From positions 59,941,975 through 60,005,974 of the forward strand of contig CM070877.1 in NCBI GenBank assembly GCA_036365515.1: 64,000 nucleotides of DNA. The letters run 5' to 3'. The translations under genes were made by a program, and so were the position numbers. A model generated the notes under the pieces. The model saw only the letters and a list, made by a program, of their open reading frames with translations, did no database searches and was not told the DNA's origin. The DNA comes from Torymus aiolomorphi (taxonomy: Eukaryota; Arthropoda; Insecta; Hymenoptera; Torymidae). This document shows, piece by piece, positions 31,714-46,578 of this stretch (its first letter is position 1; every line of letters starts with the position of its first letter).

Positions 31714-31736
31714 ATGTAAAAACGAAGTTTTTACAT
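31714..31736. other. Perfect short hairpin, 10-bp stem with GAA loop
   Basis: ATGTAAAAAC-GAA-GTTTTTACAT is a perfect inverted repeat. About 105 bases further on, TATAATTAA-A-GGC pairs with GCC-TTAATTATA (31839-31889) around an inner GACTA/TAGTC stem. The pair brackets a GC-rich stretch, suggesting the terminus of a small mobile element. Confidence 0.6.
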
Positions 31737-32116
31737 AGGGAGTGGGGGGCGACGGGCGAAGCGACGAGCAGGTGTCTGGGGGCGAGGGAGTTGGCGTATC
31801 GAAGACACACAGGGTGGCGCAGCCCCCGTAGTTATTAATATAATTAAAGGCTATTGCCGACTAAACTAGTCGAAAATGCCTTAATTATATTTTCCTTTGA
31901 GACCGGTACTACCAAAACTGTTACAGCAAAAGAGAATTTTTAAATTTTTGTTTGCCGCCTATCCCCAACCCCTGCGACATAACCTCAAAAAAGGCTTTTA
32001 TTTCACTAAATTTTCTTTATTTAATTTCTCGTGCTCTGAAAGGAAAATCGTATCGATCAAAAAAGGAAAAATTATGTTTTTCACGCAGAATTCAAGGATA
32101 TTTTTTTTATAGTATT

Positions 32117-32631
32117 ATATCGTCGCCTGGGAGGTAAAAGACTACAACTCGCCGCTGCGCGTAAGAAGGTTACAACTCGGCTTGGCGCGTAAGAAGGTTA
32201 CAACTCGGTTCAGCGCGTAAGAAGGTTACAACTCGGCTCGGCGCGTAAAAAGGTTACAACTCGGCTCGGCACGTAAGAAGGTTACAACTCGGCCGCTTCG
32301 TTTTTTCTTTAGTGTTTGAGTTGAGAATCGCTGTAGAAATTGGGGGAATTCGAGCTTTCATACATAATATAATCATTTCCCAATGTATCTTATTTTGTAG
32401 GAAAGTAAATTTTATAAATTATTTTTTCTCAATATCTTATATTTAAGAGATTTTTCAAAGCTTTTTACACGCTAATCCTAGTGGTAACCTTACGCGCCGA
32501 GCCGAGTTGTAACCTTTTCACGCGCCGAGCCGAGTTGTAACCTTCTTACGCGCCGAGCCGAGTTGTAACCTTTCGTAACCTTTCTACGCACCGCGCCGAG
32601 TTGTAACCTTTTACCTCCCAGGCGACGATAT
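32117..32631. mobile_element. Fold-back element of 30-bp tandem units
   Basis: The ends ATATCGTCGCCTGGGAGGTA and TACCTCCCAGGCGACGATAT are perfect inverted repeats. Inside the left end about five direct units of GCGCGTAAGAAGGTTACAACTCGGC-type sequence occur, and about five inverted units lie inside the right end. The central 180 bp (about 32300-32475) is unrelated and AT-rich. No coding sequence or clear target duplication is present. Confidence 0.88.
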
Positions 32632-33741
32632 GTTCAAACATAACCTCAAAAACGTGTTTCAAAATTTAAAATATCTGGCTACTGAGCTGTATATGAGATA
32701 GCTCGCAAAAAAATAGTTTTATATATTTTTGTATATTTTCAGTCAGCATGAATTTTTTCAAATTTTTTGAAGTAGTGCGCCTAACCTAAAAAAATTAAAA
32801 ACCGTTTATTTCATTATTTTCGACGTTTATTTACACAATCTTTGAGGCTGTAAATGTCAAATTTTTTTCGTTTTTTCAAATTAAATACAACATAATTTAT
32901 TATTTATCTATACACACTTAACACTACCAGACACATAAAATACTAGTAGTAATTTCTTATGTTACTTCTGCCTGACTCTCAGACAGAAAATGCCTGACTC
33001 TCCGGCAGCAACTGCCAGACTCTTTGGCGGTTTTAGCTTAACGTACTTCGGCTATGCCCGCATGCCTGACTTTAGCTAACCTAGCCTTTTTTTCTTAGCA
33101 TAGAAGTGAAAAACGTTGCTACTAGCCATGACCGGTGTCGTTGACCTACAACATGGAATATTATCTGTGATCAGAGTGAAGTTGTTCACAGTAATTCAAG
33201 ATGCGAGCATTGTGAAAAATAGTGCTGGCATATTTATGCGATATGAATGTTTTTTCAAATACTATAAGTCATAGTGTCCCATCTTTTCGTATATAACGGA
33301 CAGTTAACATCAGCTAAAAGCTTCTAACTTCAGGCCGGCATACACGGCCTTCACGGTATTTGAATGTGGAAAGTCCGTCACTAAATACGTTTATTGTATT
33401 TTGGCTTTAGCAAACTTCATACTGCACTGACTAAGTCAGACTGCACCTATCATTTAGTTAGCATTTATCGGCTGCCTTTCTTTTTATTTTCACGAAAAGG
33501 ATTATTTTTAAGAGATTTTTTTTAATTCGTTACTACTTAAGAATAGCACTTTTATTGAGGTTAGTTGAATCTACGTATAATTATATTCTTTTTATTATAT
33601 TAATATGTTATAACTTAAAACATCTTATTCATTCACTTTAATATTAACAAATAAGATACGAACAAAGAAAAACAGGGCAACAACAACTATATCAAGAGTT
33701 TCGCAGAAATTAGAGCTAATCCTAAACAAAAAAGTAAAAGA
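32632..33741. other. No gene seen
   Basis: AT-rich sequence with a small cluster of related short motifs near 32963-33030 (GCCTGACTCTC.GGCAG, GCCAGACTCTTTGGCGG). No coding frame or RNA gene is supported. Confidence 0.55.
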
Positions 33742-33746
33742 GTGCC

Positions 33747-33962
33747 TGTTAGGAAATGAGTAGTGGATGGGACACAGGGCTTCTCCAAATAAGCCACTCT
33801 CTTGTGAACAGTAACAACTGTGCTCCTGGCAGAGGACGGCGGACGAGTGAGCTCCCGCTTCGGCCGCTCGCTCTCGCTAGCTTGCGCCTCGCTATACGCG
33901 AGATGGCGCTACGTATTCATTCTCTCTCATACGTCGACATAAATGTACCTTATATTCTAACA
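33747..33962 (-). repeat. 3' LTR of Copia element 1, with an internal deletion
   Basis: 216 bp. It is almost identical to the 5' LTR except for the loss of about 41 bases that contain the AATAAA poly(A) signal in the other copy. The purine-rich AGGAGGCG tract lies immediately inside the element at 33963-33970. Confidence 0.92.
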
Positions 33963-34033
33963 CGCCTCCTTACATTTATGTTTCTCGCAATTACAATAGT
34001 CTTGAAATTAAATTCAATAAACTTCTCAAATTT

Positions 34034-35377
34034 TCAAATCTTACTCGTCCAAGAGCCTTTGTCAAAATATCTGCAACATTTTTCTGTACTAACCTTAACA
34101 ATATCAATTAAACCTTTCTCATAATTCTCGTTTACAAAATGATAATGTACTTCGATGTACTTAGATTTTTTAGTAAAATTACCGTACTTGGCAATAATCA
34201 CAGCGCCTGAATTATCCTCATACACATTTACTGGTTTCTCAATTTCTACATTAAAGCTATTTAACAAATCTCTTATTAATAAAATTTCACTTACTGCTTC
34301 CGACAGTGCAACATACTCTGCAGCTGTTGAAGACTTCGTTACACTTCCTTGTTTCCTTGATTTCCAATGAATCACATTTCCAAATAACTTTATAACATAT
34401 CCAGTCGTTGACTTTCTATCATTACAATCTCCTGCCCAATCGGCATCAACATAACATTCAAGAACATCTGCTTTATCATTTTTCTTGTAACTTAATTTTA
34501 AATCTTTAGTCAAATACAAATATTTTAAAATTCTTAATGCATATTTATAATGAGTTTCATCGTAACAGTTTTGGAATCTACTTAAATAATTAACACTGTA
34601 ACTCACATCTAATCTAGTTCCTGAACTAATATACAAAAGTGCTCCTATTAAATTTCTATATTTTAAATTCTCATTTATTTCTTGAGCAGGTTCTAGTTTC
34701 AAATTTTGTTCCATAGGAGTCTCATATAATTTAGCTTCTTCAATCTGATATTTTCTAGCTAGTGATTCAATATACTTTTCTTGATCTAAAGACATCTCAT
34801 TTTTCTTTTCATCATATTCAATATTAATTCCTAAATACATACTCACTTTTCCTAAATCTTTCATCTGAAATCTTTCTTTGAGTAAACCTTTTATCAAATC
34901 TAAATTGTGTCTATTTTTACAGCAAATCAAAAGATCGTCTACAAATATAATCAAATATATAATCTCATCCTTTTGTTTCAAAGTATACAAACAATAATCA
35001 TTTTTGCTTCTCGCGAATCCTAATGATTTTAAATAATCATCCAAACACTCGTACCACGCTCTCGGACTCTCACGCAGACCATACAATGCTTTATTCAACA
35101 TACACACTCTTTCAGTTCCATCCTCATAACCTTCAGGTTGTTTAACAAATACTCTCGACTTAACTTTACCATTTAAAAACGCTGTCTCTACATCCATCTG
35201 TTCAATTAAAAGTCTATTTTGACAACAATATGATAATAATACTTTCAACGTTTGCATTTTCGCTACTGGAGAATAAATATCATCCAGCACATCTTTCTGT
35301 TGATAACCTCTTACAACAATTCTAGCTTTATATACGTTTTCGCTTTTCTTAGTATAAATCCATTTTAAGTCTATCAC
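34034..35377 (-). pseudogene. Copia element 1 reverse transcriptase and RNase H
   Basis: The frame begins within the RT fingers (DLKWIYTKKS) and includes the Copia signatures DVETAFLNG, QPEGYEDG, the catalytic YxDD-equivalent IIFVDDLLICC and the palm motif KDLGKVSMYLG. The RNase H domain follows with DADWAGD, RKSTTGY and AAEYVALSEA. The last 20 codons leave the family pattern after VKVSTEK, marking a frameshift near 34090. The joint with the upstream integrase piece at 35377-35382 is also frameshifted. It would copy element RNA into DNA in cytoplasmic particles. Confidence 0.9.
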
Positions 35378-35381
35378 TTTT

Positions 35382-36664
35382 TCATTCTTTGGTTTTTTCG
35401 ACTAATTCCCAAGTTTTATTTTTCTTTAAACTATTCATTTCTTTGTTCATAGCATCTATCCAAAAATTAGACTCATCACTTTCAATAGCCTCTTTAAAGC
35501 TTACAGGACTATCTGCACTACAATAATTTACATAAATACATCCACTATATACATAATTATCATCAAATCTACTAGGTCTTGTAATCGTTCTTTGTGACCT
35601 TCTTATTTCAGGTACTTCTTCTACTTCATTATCAGCATTTCCATTGTTATTTATATTTTCATTTAAATTTTCTAAATCAGTTTTACTTCCCCTACTCTCC
35701 CCGAGGGTCGAAGTAGGTGAAGGGATTAAGTCATTATCGTTTTCATTTCTTTCATCAATATCATTAAACCCAATGCATTTTATATCTTCTTCTATAACAT
35801 CAACGTGTCTAGCTACAATAACTCTATTTCCTATCAAAACTCTATACCCCGTTACATCATAACCTATCAACGTTCCTAAATCCGCTTTTCTATCCCATTT
35901 CGAATTTCTTTTGCTTTCAGGTACTCTGACAAATACTTTACTACCATATAATTTTAAATATTTTGCATCTGGCTTTTCATTAAAAAATATCTCATAAGGA
36001 GATTTGTTTTTTACTAATGTGTTTGCAATTGTTCTATTCTTAAGATATGCCGCGGCACAAACTACTTCTGGCCAGTACCTTTTTTCTAATTTAGATTCTG
36101 CTAATAAGCACCTAGCACTGTCCATAATCGTCCTATTGTACCTCTCAGCGGTACCATTTAACTCGTGTACATAAGGTGGACATGTTTCTAATTCAATTCC
36201 CTTTTCTCTAAATAATCTATACATATCTTTATTTAAATATTCAGTACCATTGTCACATCTTAATTTTTTAATATTCTTTCCAGTTTTATTCTCAACTAAA
36301 TTAATATATACTCCTCAAATTTATCATATACCTCACTTTTTGACTTTATCGGATAAACTTTAGCTAGTTTACTAAATTCGTCAATAAACGTAAGAAAATA
36401 TTTTTCCCCTTTATAACCTTCTGAATGTGGCCCATTTAGATCTGTATGCACTATTTCTAAAATTTTCTTGGCTCTTTTCCTATTATTATCAAAAGGAATA
36501 TTATGCATTTTATTCTTAATACATGTAGCACACTTAAAATAGTCAGATTCTATTTCACTAGGTAAACCTTCCAATACATGATTTCTACACATAGTGTTCA
36601 AATAATTAAAATTAACATGCCCGAGAGTTCTATGCCATCTTTCTTTCATAGTCATTTTTTTCAT
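35382..36664 (-). pseudogene. Copia element 1 integrase
   Basis: The N-terminal piece (36296-36664) has the zinc-binding HxxxH (RTLGHVNF) and C..C (CATCIKNK) pair and the first catalytic Asp block (HTDLNGPH, FLTFIDEFS). A one-base shift near 36296 separates it from the second Asp and the catalytic Glu region (PPYVHELNGTAERYNRT), which begins the 35382-36224 frame with KNRTIAN and the C-terminal GKR/GYR-type domain. An acidic linker follows. It would insert the cDNA; the 5-bp target duplication around this element fits the family. Confidence 0.9.
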
Positions 36665-38236
36665 TTCTTATTGACATATTCGTTTCACTACTTTGATCTA
36701 TATAACCTGTCATTTTATAAACTCTATTATTTTTCCTTGCAATTACTTTATTATCTATTGCAATTACTTTATTATCATCATTGTAAATTTTAGAACTATC
36801 TCCGATAGATACTACTTTATACTTATCAGTTACTTTAGCAAAACTAATTAAATTCTTATCCATATCTTTAACATAGAAAACATTCTTCAATTCAATATAT
36901 GTCACATTATCATTAAAAGTTTTAAATTTACTATTCACATATCCGATTTTAGTTGCTTTTAAAATTCTTCCATCTCCTACTTTGACATTAATCGGTTCTT
37001 TTAAAACAATCGCTTTACTAAAATAATAGTCATCATTTATGACATGGTCTGTACAACCACTGTCTAAAATCCATTCTATTTCCCTTTCATTTACATTACC
37101 GTTCTCAGTATTCGCAGACCTTATTTCTACTGAAGTACTCAACAGTTCTCTCTTCTCGGTATTTTGATGACCGCTGCTGTTGTCATCACTGCCTCGCGCG
37201 CCTCGGCCGCGCTGTCCGTAGCTGCCACTGCCGCGCCGGTTGTAACTCGATCCTCGCTGTTGGTAGGCTCCGCGCCCGCTCGCGCCTCCTCGCTGTTGCG
37301 AGTAGGCTCTGCCGTTGCCCCCTCCTCTCTGTGGCGCGCGACTCTGTCCACTTCGTCGCTGGGGCGTCCCTCGATTCCACGAATTGTTTTTGGTTGGGCA
37401 CTCATACTGTATGTGTCCGACACCACCACATACATAACATGTCTTTTTGTTTTCTTGGTATTTATCATTTTCAAGCATAAACGCGTTTGATCTTGAATTT
37501 TCACTTGTACTTTTTTGTTTTTGTTCAGCCATCTTAATTTTGTTTTTCACATAATCTACGTTTTGTTCTTCTTCTTTTATTACATCTATTAAATCTCCTA
37601 TATGACTCATCGAATCCGGCAATGTCCTCAACATGTAATTCATCTTTTCTTTCTCTGTCACATTTGCACCAGCTTCTTTCAATTCGTTCACTGATTTTTC
37701 AAATTCATTAAAGAAATCGTTGAGTTTTTAAAATCTTTTAACTTCAAATTTTCCAATTTATTTCTACACATTATCTGGAGAGCTGTTGATTCTTTCAAAT
37801 ATGTGCTATCAAATTTTCTCATAATATCAAACGCCGTTTCTTTGTCACTTATCAATTCCATTTGATTATTTGAAATCGCACTATAAATATAATTAATAGC
37901 TTGCACATCTTTTTCGTCCCAATCAACTTTGTCTGCTTCCACTTTTGCACGTGTAACTACAATCTCACACTTTTTCATTTTTAGAAACATTAATATGCGT
38001 TTCTTCCAATTTTTGTATTCTTGTCCATCAAAAATCGGTATTTTTACTTCCTGCATGTTTTCTTTCTTTTCAGTCTCTTTAGTCTCAATTTCGAAAAACT
38101 CTTCTTCACTTTTAGTTTCACTTACGTGTTCACACTTTACCTTAGATTCTTCTTTTACGCTCATGCGTCTTCCTTTGTTCTTGCGGCAAGCTGCCACAAT
38201 ACTCACCGAGGTTTGTATTGAGTCAGAATCAAACAA
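36630..38236 (-). pseudogene. Copia element 1 gag and protease
   Basis: The first frame (37688-38236) holds the gag core (IPIFDGQEYKNWKKRIL) typical of Copia UBN2-type gag. A one-base shift near 37725 moves it to the 36630-37691 frame. That frame has a CCHC zinc knuckle (CYVCGGVGHIQYEC), a long Arg-Gly-Gly-rich segment and the aspartic protease motif WILDSGCTDHV. Another shift near 36660 separates it from integrase. The RGG run after the knuckle is unusually long for gag and suggests added RNA binding; element 2 has a shorter version. Confidence 0.9.
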
Positions 38237-38243
38237 CCACGAA

Positions 38244-38254
38244 CACTGCTACCA
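38244..38254 (-). other. Primer-binding site of Copia element 1
   Basis: TGGTAGCAGTG on the minus strand directly abuts the 5' LTR, matching the initiator-tRNA-Met type used by many Copia elements. Confidence 0.75.
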
Positions 38255-38511
38255 TGTTTGGAAATGAGTAGTGGATGGGACACAGGGCTTCTTCAAATAA
38301 GCCACTCTCTTGTGAACAGTAACAATGGTGAACTTTATTAACTTGAGTACAGCTCTCTCTCTTTACAATTGCTCCTGGCAGAGAACGGCGGACGAGTGAG
38401 CTCCCGCTTCGGCCGCTCGCTCTCGCTAGCTTGCGCCTCGCTATACGCGAGATGGCGCTACGTATTCATTCTCTCTCATACGTCGACATAAATGTACCTT
38501 ATATTCTAACA
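38255..38511 (-). repeat. 5' LTR of Copia element 1
   Basis: 257 bp. On the element strand it runs TGTTAGAATATAAGG...TTTCCAAACA and contains AATAAAG. It is flanked outside by GTGCC and inside by the primer-binding site. Confidence 0.92.
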
Positions 38512-38699
38512 GTGCCAAAACTAATCATTAAAAAAACCGACAACAAAGATTACACAGACTTGGAAAAGACAGTTCTCCAACATCTAACACAGTCAAAAGG
38601 TCTTTGACTTCTTCGAGTCATTGTATGCTGAACAAATTGTATGTAATGATATTATCTAAACACTCGTGTAATCTTCAAAAATAACTGTGTATAACGGTT

Positions 38700-38780
38700 G
38701 GTTTACGAGTCACTTTATTGTTGTTAAAAATATAACGTCGTTTCGGTGGCTAGTTTGTCACCCTCATCAGGTCTACAAAG
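38700..38780 (-). ncRNA. Hammerhead-ribozyme-like core
   Basis: On the minus strand CTGATGA (38764-38770) is followed by a GGTG/CACC stem with loop and then GAAAC (38740-38744), the conserved hammerhead core order. Hammerheads of this sort occur at the ends of Penelope-like elements. Stem III could be a minimal two-pair AC/GT with a GAC loop before GTT. I cannot identify a convincing stem I, so activity is doubtful; it may be a decayed copy. Confidence 0.4.
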
Positions 38781-42032
<3,252 letters not shown>

Positions 42033-45000
42033 ATGGGCCGTAAAAAGAAAATTGAAAATGAAGATGAATTAGAAAGAAAAAAGAAGCGTAGAGCTGAACA
42101 GGTTAAAATAAATCAACGTAATTACAGAAAAAAAGTTTCTGAACAAACAAATTCTAATGATATTACGTTCAATTCTGTTCCAAGTACATCTAACGAAAAT
42201 AATAGATTTTCCATTAATCATGATCATTGTTACTACAGTCAAAATAATAGATTTTCCATTAATCATGATCATTGTTACTACAGTCAAAATAATAGAAATG
42301 AAGGTAATATTCAAGAAATTGTATCGCCTAATGTACAAGAAGATTTTCAAAATGCTACATTTTCAATGAATCATGATCATTGCTATTTTAATGAAAATAT
42401 AAGAAATAATAATATTGACCCATCATTAATTAACCAAAACCATTATATTCTACTAAATACCGTAGAGAATTTTATTGGAGAAATGAATATTGAATGCATC
42501 CATTGTAAAGCTAAACCTTTCCAAATGAAAGAGTATCTAATAAAGGTAATTCGTTTAATGATGTAATCATGGAAACATTGAGTTACCACGTACTCCTCAA
42601 TTTCCTACTGAATTGAAAAAATTATTCGATTCTGACCATATACTGTCTCATCATTTTTTTAAACACATTCGACTTTATAATAATTTATTTTCTTTTGCCT
42701 CATTCAATGCCAATTTAATTAATTTCAATAATAGACGACCTGGTCCTTATTGTTTTAAAATACAAGGACAGATTTATTATCAAATCAATACTGCTCTATA
42801 TCCTTTACCCAATGACAATCCTTCATACGGTCAACTTTTCATCGTTGATGCTAATGAAGCTATTGAGCATCGAATGAAAGCATTTAATTCTGAAGTGCAT
42901 ATCGATATTGTAACAATGCTAGAAAATATTATGCGTAAGTATAATGTTTTCGCTCAATCCTATGAAATGATGGGAGACGAATTGAGAAAACAAGAAGAAA
43001 ATGGTTCATTACAAGACCAAGAATTACAATTGCTTTTTTCGTTAAAATCAGGAGTACATGATAACAGACGATATAATTTTCAGAGAACAAATGAAGTTGC
43101 TGCGATTTTTTCTACTACTGCAGATGGAGAAATACCTGATGCATACGTAGTTATTCGAAATAGAAATACTAAAGAATTACAAACTGTTAGTTTTATGGAT
43201 CCCAATGTTGAACCATGGATTTATCCATTATTTTATCCTCACGGTTCAAGGGGTTGGAACAAAGATATGCTTCGAAAAGATAGTAAAAGGAAAATTTCAA
43301 GAATGGCATATGTTAGATATAAAATCGCTATTAGAGACGATTTTAATCCGATAGTAAAAGGTCAACGTTTGTTTCAACAATATTTAGTTGATTGTTATGT
43401 TAAAGTAGAAAAAGATCGCATAGAGTATTGTAAATCACACCAAGCAGAATTACGAGTTGCATCATATACAGGTGTTATAGACTATTTACAAAAGAAAGCT
43501 AATAATGAAAATGCAAGGGTTGGAAAAATTCAAATTTTGCCATCAACTTTTGTAGGATCTCCACGTTATATGTTGCAGTGTTATCACGACGCTATGACAC
43601 AAACACAAAAGACAGGCACACCAGACTTATTTATAACAATGACTTGCAACCCTCATTGGAAGGAAATACAAGATAATTTACTGCCGGGACAACAAGCGTC
43701 GGATAGACCGGATCTTTGCACTCGAGTTTTTAATTTAAAAAAGAATGCTTTACTTGATTGTATTGTTAAAGAAAAGTTTTTTGGTGAAGTAGCAGCATAT
43801 ATTTATGTAATTGAATTTCAAAAACGCGGATTGCCTCATTGTCACTTGCTTATTACTTTATCTCAAAATTGTAAAATTAATACCGTTCAAAAAGTTGATA
43901 ATATTATTTCTGCTGAAATTCCTGATCCAAATTTGTATCCTGAATTACACGATATCGTCATGAAAAATATGATACATGGACCATGCGGTGATTGGTGTTT
44001 AGTTAATGGAAAATGCTCTAAAAGATTTCCAAAACAATTTCAAAATGAAACTATTATTGATATTAATAGCTACCCGATTTATCGACGAAGAGATACAGGT
44101 AAAACCTATACACGTCCTAATAATTATCAAGTAGATAACCGTTATGTACCGTATTGCTCAAAGTTATCTTTAATGTTCAATTGTCATATAAATGTTGAAG
44201 TTTGCTTAAGCATACAGTCCATCAAATATTTACATAAATATATATACAAGGGACACGATGCTGCATCTGTAGTTATTACTAATAATACAGATGGTTCGAT
44301 TATTCAACACGACGAAATAAAACAGTACATTGAAACTCATTATGTTGGTCCAGCTGAAGCAGTTTGGAGAATTTTATCAAAACCATTGCATGGTAAAAGC
44401 CACAATATTATACGTTTACCAGTACATCTTCCTAATTTTCAAAATGTAACTATTCATACTGATCCTGATGAAGAAAATATTCAGAATGCATTGGAGCAAG
44501 TGACTATGCTAATGGATTATTTTTCTCTTAATTTGCGAGATCCTGAAGCTCGTAATTATGTATATCCTAATATTCCTGTACATTATGTTTTTAAGACAGT
44601 AAATGTTAATGGGAAAAAAGAAAGTAAGTGGCACAAAAGAAAAAAGTATACGAATTCCATAGGCCGCATGTACACAGTAAGTCCATCTCAAGTTGAACTT
44701 TTTCATTTAAGAATTTTATTGATGAGAGTAAAAGGAGCAATAAGTTTTGAACATTTAAGGGCCGTAAATGGAGACATTAAAGAAACCTTTACAGCTACAT
44801 GTTTAGCTCTCGGTTTTATTGAAAACGACGAAGAATGGGCGTATGCTATGAGAGAAGCTACAGTTTTTATGATGCCAAAACAGCTTCGATGTTTATTCGT
44901 ACGAATTCTTATTTATTGTAATCCATTAGAACCATATAAATTATGGGATGATTTTAAAGATTTTATGTCTGAAGATTTTATTAGACGCTTTTCTAAAGAA

Positions 45001-46578
45001 CAAAGCTATATTAAATCAATAATTGATATACAGTGTATGCTTCAACAAGAAGATAGAACAATTACCGAATTTCCACAATTTAATGTTTTTATACAAGCAA
45101 TAAATGATAACTTATCAGTAAATAATAATGATGAAGTTTCGACACTAGAATTTTTAAGTATTGGTAATCTGAGAATGAGTAAATTAAATGAAAAACAAAA
45201 GTTGATCGCTGATAAGATTTTAAGTAGAATATTAAATAGAAATTCTAGAGAAACGGAAAATGATAGTAATTGCTTTTTTATCGACGGGCCAGGAGGCTCT
45301 GGTAAAACATTTTTGTATGAAACTCTTTCATATTTGATAAAAGGAGATAATAAGAAAGTATGTATGATGGCTTTTACTGGGATTGCAGCAACTTTACTTC
45401 CTGAAGGTAAAACAGTACATAAGATATTCAAATTACCTGTGCCATTACATGCAGATTCATCTTCAAGTATTAAATTGGAATCAAGAGAAGCTTCTTATTT
45501 AAAGGACGTTGACGTCTTTATTTGGGACGAAGCACCTATGGCACCGAGATATGCCATTGAAATTATGGATAGAACATTACGTGATATTATGAATAATAAT
45601 AACTTATTTGGTGGAAAGATCGTCATTTTAGGTGGAGATTTCAGACAATTGTTACCAGTAAAAGTTCGTGGAACTCGTAGTGAAACTATCGATTTATCAA
45701 TAAATCGTACTTCCAATTGGAACAAATTTGTTAAATTTTCTTTAATTCAAAATATGCGAGCTTTGCCCGCAGAAGTTCAATTCGCAAAATTCTTATTAGA
45801 TGTTGGAGATGGAATATTGAATGATGCAGATGATAATTTAAGTATTGATTACTTTCCATGTGATTGCATTGCTCCAACTCAGACAGATATAGTAGAAGAT
45901 ATTTATGGTGAAATTTTTAGAAATATGCAGTACAGAAAAGCGATTAATTATGCTGTTTTATCTCCAAGAAATGCTGACGTTAATGAAATAAATGAAAAAG
46001 TTGTTAATTTATTAGACGAAACAACAGAAAAAATATATACAAGTATAGATAGTACTGAAAATTGCGATAATGTTGGGTTTACCGATATTTTACTGCCTGA
46101 ATATTTAAACACGTTATCTCCTCCATCTCTGCCACCTTATGAATTGAAATTAAGAATGAATTGCATAGTTATGCTTATTAGAAATTTAAATATCAACGAA
46201 GGTTTATGTAATGGCACTAGATTATTGATTTTGAATTTATCAAATAATGTATTAAAATGTGAAATATAAACTGGTGATAGAAAAGGAGAGATCGTTTTTA
46301 TAACTCGTATTACTTTATATTCATCTGAAAGTGACTATCCATTTATTTTCAAAAGGAGACAGTTTCCTATTAAAATAGCTTTTGCTATGACAATTAATAA
46401 AGCTCAAGGACAAACATTTGAAAAAATTGGAATCGATCTGAGAAAAGAAGTATTTAATCATGGACAATTATATGTAGCTTTATCTAGAGTTCGATTTTGG
46501 AGTTCCTTAAGAATTTATTTTGATGATTTCGATAAAAAAAATATTAAAAACTACGTATATAAGGAACTTTACTTGTAA
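42033..46578 (+). pseudogene. Helitron Rep/helicase, near complete, one frameshift and one stop
   Basis: The frame opens with MGRKKKIENEDELERKKKRR, a basic nuclear-signal-like start, then three NHDHCY-containing repeats. A one-base shift near 42562 leads into the Helitron-like N-terminal region and the long frame to 46269. The rolling-circle HUH motif is PHCHLLITL and the tyrosine motif is YLHKYIYKGHD. The helicase part has Walker A GPGGSGKT, Walker B DVFIWDEAPM, GGDFRQLLPV and a C-terminal [11 protein letters not shown]...VALSRV. An in-frame TAA at 46267 interrupts it before the last 100 codons. Total length of about 1515 codons fits an animal Helitron transposase. It would nick, unwind and transfer one DNA strand. 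Confidence 0.92.

Larger units (their letters stand above)
33747..38511 (-). mobile_element. Copia (Ty1) retrotransposon, element 1, complete with both LTRs but decayed
   Basis: The element is flanked by the 5-bp target duplication GTGCC (33742-33746 and 38512-38516). Read on the minus strand it has a 5' LTR at 38255-38511, a tRNA-Met-type primer site, gag-protease-integrase-RT-RNase H in Copia order, a purine tract AGGAGGCG and a 3' LTR at 33747-33962. LTRs begin TGTTAGAATA on the element strand. At least four frameshifts break the polyprotein, so it is not active. Confidence 0.95.
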
